From contig NC_013131.1 in assembly GCF_000024025.1 (NCBI RefSeq), positions 6,696,001 through 6,760,000 of the forward strand: DNA of 64,000 nucleotides, given 5' to 3'. This document shows, piece after piece, positions 34,592-41,193 of this stretch. Within the stretch, counting starts at the first letter, position 1, and each line of letters begins with the position of its first letter. The notes under the pieces are model-generated. The model was not told the origin of the DNA. It saw only the letters and a program-made list of their open reading frames with translations, and searched no databases. The position numbers were made by a program, and so were the translations under genes. This stretch comes from Catenulispora acidiphila DSM 44928 (GTDB lineage: Bacteria; Actinomycetota; Actinomycetes; Streptomycetales; Catenulisporaceae).

Positions 34592-36364
34592 ATGACGGGG
34601 CGAGGAATCACTGCTGCACGGACGACGGCCGGCGGCTTGGTGGCGGCGGCCCTGCTCGCCACCAGCGCGTGCGGCGGCGGATCCTCGCATCCGTCGACCG
34701 GTTCGGGCCAGAAGGCCGGCGCGGGCGCGACCACCAGTTCCTCGCCGCAAGCCACCCCGCAGAGCGTGGCGCAGGCGTTCCTGACCGCGTGGAGCGGCGG
34801 CGACTTCGCCGGCGCCGCGGCGCTCACCGACGACGCGACCGACGCCTCGACCCGGCTCAAGGCCGTCATGGGCTCGCTGACCCCGCAGAAGCTGACGCTG
34901 ACCCTCGGATCGCAGGAGAACGTGCCGTCCGGTGCGAACACCGCCTCGCCGGCGCAGTCCAGCTCCGGCGCGCCGAGTTCCCCGGCGTCCTCGGCCTCCG
35001 GCTCGGCGGCCGCGCCGTCGCCGGCCGCCGCGCCGCTGGCCCGGTACGGCTTCAAGGTCGACGCCGACTTCGGCAACAACCTGGTCTGGAGCTACTCCTC
35101 GACGATGGACCTGGTGGCGAACCCGGCCGGCGCGCCGGTGGTGCACTGGTCCTCGGCGGTCATCAACCCCCAGCTCGGCGGGTCCGCGCTGCTCAAGGCC
35201 GTGCCGCCGAAGCAGATCGTGGTGGACGCCGCGGGGACCCAGATCAACACCACGAAGCACCCGACGCTGGGACCGGCGGTCGCCGCGCTGGCCGCCCACG
35301 TCCCGCCGAACACCGCGCCGACGCAGCTCACCGTCGAGTTCGTCGATCCCAAGTCCGGCAGCCAGCTCCCGCAGTCGGCGAGCTGGCCGCTGGGTGCCGC
35401 CACCGGGACGACCGCGACGGTCAAGACCACGATCGACGACAAGGTGCAGACCGCGCTGGAGAAGGCTCTGGTCGGCCACCCCAACGGCGGGATCGTCGCG
35501 ATCCGGCCCTCGACCGGCGACATCCTCGGCATGGCGGGCAACGACCCGGGCATCACGGCCCTGCCGTACAAGGCCGCCCGCGCCCCGGGGTCCACGTTCA
35601 AGGTGATCACCACCGCCCTGGCGCTCCAGCAGGGCCTGACCACCGGCCAGTCGGTGAACTGCAGCCCCACCGCGACCGTCGAGGGCAAGGTCATCACCAA
35701 CGACACGAGTCTGGCCGCGGGCATCAAGAACGCCAGCTTGAAGGACGCCTTCGAGCAGTCCTGCAACACCGCCTTCGTCCACCTGGCGCTGGACGGCAAG
35801 CTCGGCAGCGACTACAGCGCGCTGTCGAACGAGGCGAAGAACTACTTCGGCATGAACCAGAAGTGGGACCTGGGCATGGGCCCGGCCACCTACGGCACCG
35901 CCGGCGACCAGCAGGTCCCGCCGGCGGACGGCCTGGGCACGTTCGCCCGCGACGCCTTCGGCCAGGGCGACATCGAGATGTCCCCGCTGACCATGGCCTC
36001 GGTCGCCGCGACCGTGGCCAACGGCAGCTTCAAGCAGCCGATCCTGGTCGCCGGCACCCCGCAGATCAGCGCCACCGCGCTGCCGGCGAACGTCGACTCC
36101 CAGCTCACGACCCTGATGCAGGGCGTCATGTACTCCAGCGAGGGCACCGCCTACCCGGTGTTCCACACCATGTCGGGCCTGGGCGGCAAGACCGGCTCGG
36201 CGGAGTCGAACGACACCCCGACGACGAAGAAGACCGACAGCTGGATGATCGTGTTCGACAAGAAGCACGACATCGCCTTCGGCGCCCTGGTGCTCAACGG
36301 CGGCTTCGGCGTCCAGAACGCCGGGCCGGCCATCAAGACCGCGCTGGGGAACCTCGGCTACTAG
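34592..36364 (+). CDS. Lipoprotein class B penicillin-binding protein (MecA-like layout)
   Basis: 590 residues. Lipoprotein signal with lipobox ATSAC (Cys near residue 24), a Gly/Ser linker, an NTF2-like MecA_N-type domain (SVAQAFLTAWSGGDFAGAAALTDDA), a dimer-type linker domain and a transpeptidase domain with SxxK at S334-T-F-K337, SxN at S390-C-N392 and KTG at K533. It cross-links peptidoglycan outside the membrane and may have low beta-lactam affinity. ATG at 34592 has GGGGAG 8 bases upstream. A strong terminator follows, so it is not on the same mRNA as the SARP. It could be the target-protecting gene of the adjacent peptide cluster (inference). Confidence 0.92.
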   Translation: MTGRGITAARTTAGGLVAAALLATSACGGGSSHPSTGSGQKAGAGATTSSSPQATPQSVAQAFLTAWSGGDFAGAAALTDDATDASTRLKAVMGSLTPQKLTLTLGSQENVPSGANTASPAQSSSGAPSSPASSASGSAAAPSPAAAPLARYGFKVDADFGNNLVWSYSSTMDLVANPAGAPVVHWSSAVINPQLGGSALLKAVPPKQIVVDAAGTQINTTKHPTLGPAVAALAAHVPPNTAPTQLTVEFVDPKSGSQLPQSASWPLGAATGTTATVKTTIDDKVQTALEKALVGHPNGGIVAIRPSTGDILGMAGNDPGITALPYKAARAPGSTFKVITTALALQQGLTTGQSVNCSPTATVEGKVITNDTSLAAGIKNASLKDAFEQSCNTAFVHLALDGKLGSDYSALSNEAKNYFGMNQKWDLGMGPATYGTAGDQQVPPADGLGTFARDAFGQGDIEMSPLTMASVAATVANGSFKQPILVAGTPQISATALPANVDSQLTTLMQGVMYSSEGTAYPVFHTMSGLGGKTGSAESNDTPTTKKTDSWMIVFDKKHDIAFGALVLNGGFGVQNAGPAIKTALGNLGY

Positions 36365-36390
36365 CCCGGTGTCCTGACTCAGGGCCCTGT

Positions 36391-36421
36391 CCCGCCGCCG
36401 ACGAGGTCCGTCGGCGGCGGG
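36391..36421 (+). terminator. Rho-independent terminator after the PBP gene
   Basis: Perfect 12-bp stem CCCGCCGCCGAC / GTCGGCGGCGGG with a 7-base loop, followed by ATTCTCCTTTT. It separates the PBP transcription unit from the SARP. Confidence 0.9.
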
Positions 36422-36493
36422 ATTCTCCTTTTCCTTCCCCGGCGCCATCGCGGCGAAGTCGCCGCGCAAGCGGGCTCCGCGACGCTGAGCCGC

Positions 36494-37291
36494 GTGGTGA
36501 TCGACATCGCAGTGCTGGGAACCGTCCAAACCGTCGTGAGATCCGGCCTTCGCACCACCCCGGTCGGACTGTCGTACCTGGAAAGAAGCCTGATGGCCAC
36601 GCTGGCCTGCACGCCGGGCCGGGTGGTCTCGGTCGGGCGTCTGGTGGAGGTGCTCTGGGAGGACGCGCCGCCGACCGGTGCGCGCACCCGGGTCCAAGGG
36701 CTCGTCTCGTCCCTGCGCAAACGCCTGGCCGCGGCCGGCGGCCAGAGCGGCACGCTGGCCACGGACCCGGGCGGCGGCTATCTGTTGCGCGTCGCGCCGG
36801 GCTGCGTCGACGCCGAGCGTTTCCGTTCTCTGATTCACCAAGCCTCGGCGCAGACCGAGCGCGGCACCCCCGGCTGCGCCGCCTCGACGTGGCAGAGCGC
36901 GCTGGCGCTGTGGCGGGGTCCGGCGTTCGACGGTTTGCGCTCCTACCTGCTGCAAGCCGAGGCGCTGCGTCTGGAGGAGATGCGGATGACCGCGCTGGAG
37001 CACTGCCTCAGCGCCGATCTGCACGCCGGACGGCACGAGCACGCCATCCCCGAGCTGAGCCGACTCAGTGCCCTGCATCCGGGCCGGGAACGGTTGGTCG
37101 GTCAGCTGATGATCGCGCTGAACGCCGTCGACCGGCACGCCGAAGCTCTCGGTGCCTACCGCGCCTTGCAGCTGTATCTGCGGGAGCAGTACGGCACCAG
37201 TCCCGGCCCGCGACTGCGGCGGATCCACGAGCTGATGCTGCGCGCCCCGGTCGGCGACGGCGAACTGCTGGCGGCTCTGACAACGGCGTGA
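36494..37291 (+). CDS. Small SARP-type activator (winged HTH plus BTAD)
   Basis: 265 residues. N-terminal OmpR-like DNA-binding domain (about 5-95: LACTPGRVVSVGRLVEVLWEDAPPTGARTRVQGLVSSLRKRLA) and bacterial transcriptional activation domain (about 100-250: ALALWRGPAFDGL, HAGRHEHAIPELSRLSALHPGRERLVGQLMIAL). This is the classical size of cluster-situated SARPs such as ActII-ORF4. It starts GTG (36494 or 36497). Its stop is 30 bases before the 11-bp repeat array at 37321-37430, the kind of DNA that SARPs bind, so it very probably activates the Cys-rich peptide operon downstream. Confidence 0.9.
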   Translation: MVIDIAVLGTVQTVVRSGLRTTPVGLSYLERSLMATLACTPGRVVSVGRLVEVLWEDAPPTGARTRVQGLVSSLRKRLAAAGGQSGTLATDPGGGYLLRVAPGCVDAERFRSLIHQASAQTERGTPGCAASTWQSALALWRGPAFDGLRSYLLQAEALRLEEMRMTALEHCLSADLHAGRHEHAIPELSRLSALHPGRERLVGQLMIALNAVDRHAEALGAYRALQLYLREQYGTSPGPRLRRIHELMLRAPVGDGELLAALTTA

Positions 37292-37320
37292 GGCACCGAA
37301 GGACGTGACCGCCGTAGCGA

Positions 37321-37430
37321 TTCGCTGCGGACTCGCAGCGCAATCGCAGTGGGTTCGCAGTGGGTTCGCAGTGGGTTCGCAGTGGGTTCGCAGTGGGTTC
37401 GCAGTGACTTCGCAGCGGTTCCGCAGCGCG
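37321..37430 (+). repeat. Tandem 11-bp repeats TTCGCAGTGGG, likely SARP operator
   Basis: Nine exactly contiguous 11-bp units from 37332 to 37430, preceded by a degenerate one (TTCGCTGCGGA, 37321-37331). Four units (37354-37397) are identical TTCGCAGTGGG; the rest differ at 1-5 positions outside the core TCGCAG. SARPs bind heptameric direct repeats at 11-bp spacing, one DNA turn, upstream of target promoters. A -10-like GACAAT is at 37443-37448, 12 bases past the array, and the peptide gene starts at 37482. Confidence 0.85.
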
Positions 37431-37481
37431 AGTGAGAACACTGACAATGTCCAGTTCACTCCCTCATGGAAGGACTCCTTC

Positions 37482-37688
37482 ATGACCAAGCTCATCAGCG
37501 CGTTCGGCGACAAGCTGCTGTCCCGCGCACTCCGCACCGAGACCGCGGGCGCCTGCGTTCCCGAGCACGGCCAGTCCTGCGGCGGCCACTGCTCCGGCGG
37601 CTGGTGGTGGGAGTGCTCCGGCTCCTACTTCGACTGCAACGGCAACTGCGTCTGTCCGACCAACTGGCGGCACGTCGGCGCCTGCTGA
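37482..37688 (+). CDS. Cys-rich secreted peptide precursor (candidate disulfide-rich bacteriocin/RiPP)
   Basis: 68 residues, ATG at 37482 with GGAAGGA 7 bases upstream; the open frame extends upstream through the repeat array but that part is not coding. Residues 1-24 form a charged amphipathic leader (KLISAFGDKLLSRALRTE) with no Sec-type hydrophobic core, ending A22-G23-A24. Residues 25-68 contain eight cysteines (25, 33, 37, 45, 52, 56, 58, 68), spaced C-x7-C-x3-C-x7-C-x6-C-x3-C-x-C-x9-C, plus Gly and four Trp. The C-x3-C and C-x-C pairs recall defensin-like folds. Genes for oxidative folding, export and cleavage follow directly. Activity is unknown. Confidence 0.8.
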   Translation: MTKLISAFGDKLLSRALRTETAGACVPEHGQSCGGHCSGGWWWECSGSYFDCNGNCVCPTNWRHVGAC

Positions 37689-37782
37689 CCGCGCTGAATC
37701 CCCCGCGCGGGCGGCACCAGGGGCGACTTCGCCGCCCTGCCGTGCCGTCCGCGCACCCGACCATCGCAAGGAGGCCGCACCA

Positions 37783-38310
37783 GTGAGCTACGTGGATCCG
37801 GCTTGTCGCGGCCTGCTCGCGGCGGTGTTCCTGGTGGCCGTGGTGGGCAAGGTCCGCTCTCGCGCCGCCTTCTCCGCCTTCGCCGCGTCGCTCGCCGATG
37901 TCAGGCTTCTGCCGGTCCGGCTGCGCCGCGCGGCGGCGGTCGGGGTGACGGCTGCCGAAGCCGTCGCAGCCGTCCTGCTGCTCACTCCCCTCGCTGAGGC
38001 GGCAGTCGCCGGCTTCGCCCTGGCGTTCGCCCTGCTCGCGGTGTTCGCCGCCGGCGTGGCGCTGGCGCTGCGCCGCGGGGAGGCGATCCGCTGCCTGTGC
38101 TTCGGCTCCGACGCCGGCGCGATGGACCGCTCGCACGTCGTGCGCAACGCCGTCCTGGCCGCGGTGGCGCTGACCGGCCTCATCAGTTCCCTGACGTCGA
38201 CCGCGGCCGCCGCGCCCGCCGGACTCATCGGCGCGGCCGGAGCCGGGGTCGCTCTCGGAGCGCTGGCGACCCGCTGGGACGACCTGCGCTACCTGCTGTC
38301 GCACTCATAA
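37783..38310 (+). CDS. MauE/DoxX-like membrane redox protein
   Basis: 175 residues with four membrane helices. GTG at 37783 has AAGGAGG 8 bases upstream. The MauE-type motif R-C104-L-C106-F-G lies in a loop after the third hydrophobic stretch, a vicinal pair suited to passing electrons between a thioredoxin-like partner and quinone. In methylamine utilisation MauE works with MauD to form the six disulfides of the MauA subunit (established). Here it lies 94 bases behind a peptide with eight cysteines and 25 bases before a thioredoxin-like gene, so the same job is inferred. Confidence 0.85.
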   Translation: MSYVDPACRGLLAAVFLVAVVGKVRSRAAFSAFAASLADVRLLPVRLRRAAAVGVTAAEAVAAVLLLTPLAEAAVAGFALAFALLAVFAAGVALALRRGEAIRCLCFGSDAGAMDRSHVVRNAVLAAVALTGLISSLTSTAAAAPAGLIGAAGAGVALGALATRWDDLRYLLSHS

Positions 38311-38335
38311 GGATCCCCGGAACCTAAGGACCACC

Positions 38336-38842
38336 ATGCTCGCCGTGCTCACCGCCGTCGTCGCCGTCCTCGTCCCGCTCACCGCCGTCAACCTGATCAT
38401 GCTGTTCGCCGTGATCCGGCGGCTGCGGGAGGCCGAGTCGCGGCAGGCGCCGCCGAACGTCGCACTGCCCGCCGCCGGAACCCGGATCGGCGCCGACGCC
38501 GCACCGCTGCTCGCCGATAAGAAGTTCGCCGCCTGCGTCCTAGTGGGCTGCGAGCCTTGCGCCCAACAGATCGAGGCGCTGCGCACCGACACCCGCTTCG
38601 CCCCGGAGGACATCGTGTTCTTCGTCTTCGGCGGCGACGATCCGGCCACCACGGCCGACCTCGCCGCGTCGGTGTCCGGTCTCGGCACGGTCGTGCAGAC
38701 CGCGGTCGGCGGCGCGATCGCCGCCTCGCTCGGCGGCATCACCAGCTTCCCGACGCTGCTGCGCACCGACGGCGAGCAGATCCTGGCCGCCGAACGGTCC
38801 TGGAGCGCCCTCGCGACGGCCGGTGCGGTGTCAGCCCATTGA
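38336..38842 (+). CDS. Membrane-anchored thioredoxin-like protein (MauD/TlpA type)
   Basis: 168 residues. An N-terminal membrane anchor (LAVLTAVVAVLVPLTAVNLIMLFAVI) is followed by a shortened thioredoxin fold with active site G-C72-E-P-C75 and the cis-proline loop SFPTLL. The active site faces outside the cell if the anchor is Nin. AAGGA lies 5 bases before the ATG. It probably pairs with the MauE-like protein to oxidise or isomerise disulfides of the exported peptide. The stop overlaps the start of the ABC gene as TTGA, giving translational coupling. Confidence 0.87.
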   Translation: MLAVLTAVVAVLVPLTAVNLIMLFAVIRRLREAESRQAPPNVALPAAGTRIGADAAPLLADKKFAACVLVGCEPCAQQIEALRTDTRFAPEDIVFFVFGGDDPATTADLAASVSGLGTVVQTAVGGAIAASLGGITSFPTLLRTDGEQILAAERSWSALATAGAVSAH

Positions 38843-40740
38843 GTACCCGGGCCGCCCCGGCCGCGCTGGCGCTGAGTTGGCGCGCGGCGCCGCTGGCCTC
38901 GGTGGCGTCGCTGGCCGTCACGCTCGCCCTCGGGGTGCTGCCGGCCACGACCGCCTGGACCAGCAAGCTCCTGCTGGACGAGCTGGCCCGGGGGCACACG
39001 GTGCGCGTCGGCCGTGCGTCCTGGCTGGTCGCCGCCGGAGCCGCCCTCGCCGCGGCGATGACGATCCTGACGCTTGTCAGTACTCAGCTATCCCGGCGCG
39101 TCCAACGCGCCATCACGTTGCGCACGCAGGACCAGCTCTACGAGCGGGTCAACGCCATCGCCGGTCTGCGCTCCTTCGAGGACCCGGTCTTCCAGGACCG
39201 GCTGCGCCTTGCCGAGCAGGGAGCGCAAGGCGCGCCGGGCGCGATCACCAAGCTGCTGACCGAGACCGTCCGCAACGCCATCGTCATCCTGGGGTATCTG
39301 GGAACCCTGATGGTGCTGTGGCCGCCGATGGCCGGCTTTCTGGCGCTCGCGGCGGTCCCGGCCTTCCTCGCGCAGCGCGAGCTGGCCCGGCGGCGCGCCG
39401 GGACGACCGAGAAGATGATGGAGACGGCGCGCAAACGGTACTTCTACCAGGCGTTGCTGACCGACGCCGCCTCGGCGAAAGAGGTCCGGCTGTTCGGGCT
39501 CGGCGGGTTCTTCCACGGCCGGCTGCTGGCGATGCTGCGCGCCACGACGGACGCGGATCTGGCGGTCGAGGCGTATGCGGCCCGGGTCCAGGGTCTGCTG
39601 GGCTTGCTCACGGCAGCGGTCGCGGCTGTCGCCGGGATCGTCGTGGTCCACGGGATCGCCGACGGCCGCGTCTCCCTCGGCGGGTTCATGCTGTTCACGG
39701 TGGCGGTCGGCGGGGTGCAGAGCGCGGTGTCGGCGATCACCACGCAGGCTTCGACCAGCGGACAGTACCTGCGCTTGTTCCGCAGCTGGCGCGACCTCGT
39801 CGACGCCCCGGCGGACCTGCCGTCCGGGACGACTCCGGCTCCGGCGCTGCGGCACGGCGTCGAACTGCGCGACGTCTGGTTCCGCTACCAGGACGACGGA
39901 CCGTGGGTCCTGCGGGGAGTCAACCTTCTGATTCCCGCCGGTCAGGCGGTCGGACTGGTCGGTCTCAACGGCGCGGGCAAGAGCACGCTGGTGAAGCTGT
40001 TGTGCCGCTTCTACGCCCCCGAGCGCGGCCAGATCCTGTGGGACGGCGTGGACGTCGCAGAGTTCGACATCGCCTCGCTGCGCCGCCGGATCGGCGCCAC
40101 GTTCCAAGACTTCTGCCGCTACGACGCCACCGCGGCGGAGAACGTCGGTCTCGGCGACCTGGACCGGATCGGAGACCTGGCGGCGATCCGGCAGGCGGCC
40201 GCGGACGCCGGGATCGACGCCAAGCTCGCCGGGTTGCGCGACGGCTACGCCACCTTCCTGTCGCGCGTGTTCCGCGACGCGGAGTTGAAGGCCGGCACCG
40301 CGCTCTCCGGCGGCCAGTGGCAGCGGGTCGCCATCGCCCGCTCGCTGATGCGCCGGGACGCGGACCTGCTGATCCTCGACGAACCCGGCTCCGGCCTGGA
40401 TCCGGAGGCCGAGCACGAGGTGCACCTGGCGCTGAGCCGGCATCGCGCGGGGCGTACCAGCCTGCTGATCTCGCACCGCCTCAGCACGCTGCGAGACGCC
40501 GACCTCATCGTCGTGCTGCGCGAGGGACGCGTGGTCGAGCAGGGCGGCCATACCGAGCTGATGGCGGCGCAGACCGACTACGCGCGGCTGTTCCTCACTC
40601 AGGCCGCCGGATACCGCGACACGCCGGAGCCGGTGTCAGCGCCATCGCCATCGCCGACATCCGAGCCGCCGTCCGAGCCGAGATCCGAGCCGACGCCGGA
40701 TCCGGAGCCGTTCCATGCGGCGATCGGTTCGGCGTCATGA
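38839..40740 (+). CDS. ABC exporter of the peptide cluster
   Basis: 633 residues, TTG start overlapping the previous stop. Six-helix membrane domain (1-330) then ATPase domain with Walker A GLNGAGKST (K381), signature LSGGQ from L489 and LLILDEPGSGLD. No C39 peptidase domain precedes the helices, so leader removal needs another enzyme; the S26 peptidase gene overlaps its stop. AKEVRLFGLGGF matches AKEARVFGLGAW in the exporter at 16318. The C-terminal 35 residues are a Pro/Ser/Glu-rich tail. As a single gene it would act as a homodimer. The likely substrate is the peptide encoded at 37482. Confidence 0.9.
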   Translation: MSTRAAPAALALSWRAAPLASVASLAVTLALGVLPATTAWTSKLLLDELARGHTVRVGRASWLVAAGAALAAAMTILTLVSTQLSRRVQRAITLRTQDQLYERVNAIAGLRSFEDPVFQDRLRLAEQGAQGAPGAITKLLTETVRNAIVILGYLGTLMVLWPPMAGFLALAAVPAFLAQRELARRRAGTTEKMMETARKRYFYQALLTDAASAKEVRLFGLGGFFHGRLLAMLRATTDADLAVEAYAARVQGLLGLLTAAVAAVAGIVVVHGIADGRVSLGGFMLFTVAVGGVQSAVSAITTQASTSGQYLRLFRSWRDLVDAPADLPSGTTPAPALRHGVELRDVWFRYQDDGPWVLRGVNLLIPAGQAVGLVGLNGAGKSTLVKLLCRFYAPERGQILWDGVDVAEFDIASLRRRIGATFQDFCRYDATAAENVGLGDLDRIGDLAAIRQAAADAGIDAKLAGLRDGYATFLSRVFRDAELKAGTALSGGQWQRVAIARSLMRRDADLLILDEPGSGLDPEAEHEVHLALSRHRAGRTSLLISHRLSTLRDADLIVVLREGRVVEQGGHTELMAAQTDYARLFLTQAAGYRDTPEPVSAPSPSPTSEPPSEPRSEPTPDPEPFHAAIGSAS

Positions 40741-41174
40741 GCAGATCCGGACACGCGGCACTCGTCGCGGCTGCCGGGATGGCCCTCGCGGCGGCGCTGA
40801 TCGCCCGGCGGAGGTTCACCGTCGTCGTGGTGGCCGGGGCGAGCATGAATCCGACGTACCAGGACGGCGACCGGCTGCTCGTGCGGCGCGGCGGGCAACG
40901 GCCGGAGCGCAGGGCGGTCGTGGTGTTCCGGACGCCGCCGCAGATCGGCGCCACCGAGCTGCGCTGGCTCGTGAAGCGGGTCGTGGCCGTGCCGGGCGAT
41001 CCCGTCCCGCGGGATGTGCGGCGTGCCGCCGGCGGCGCGGCCGTGGTGCCGCCGGGGCGGCTGGTCGTGCGCGGCGACAACCCGCACAGCGTCGACTCCC
41101 GGCGCTTCGGCTTCGTGGCGGCGGCGGATGTCCTGGGAGTGGCCGCGAAGCGGCTAGATCACTTAGAGAGATGA
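40737..41174 (+). CDS. Short S26-family signal peptidase
   Basis: 145 residues, ATG overlapping the ABC gene stop. One N-terminal membrane helix (HAALVAAAGMALAAALIA), catalytic S36 in GASMNPTY and catalytic K80 in WLVKRVVAVPGD, then the conserved GDNPHSVDSRRFG box. It is smaller than housekeeping LepB and similar to dedicated S26 proteases such as NiSOD-maturation type. Placement as the last gene of the operon and the A-G-A motif before C25 of the peptide suggest that it removes the leader outside the membrane. Confidence 0.9.
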   Translation: MSRSGHAALVAAAGMALAAALIARRRFTVVVVAGASMNPTYQDGDRLLVRRGGQRPERRAVVVFRTPPQIGATELRWLVKRVVAVPGDPVPRDVRRAAGGAAVVPPGRLVVRGDNPHSVDSRRFGFVAAADVLGVAAKRLDHLER

Positions 41175-41193
41175 ATTCTGATACGTTCCGCGC

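Noticed and set aside
37332-37430. Array considered as CRISPR repeats
   Set aside because: Units are contiguous 11-mers without spacers and no cas genes are present.
37305-37481. N-terminal extension of the Cys-rich peptide through the 11-bp repeats
   Set aside because: It would translate the operator array; the ATG at 37482 has a proper Shine-Dalgarno.
34511-37537. Minus-strand open frame of about 1000 codons through the PBP and SARP region
   Set aside because: Antisense shadow; it also crosses the terminator and the repeat array.
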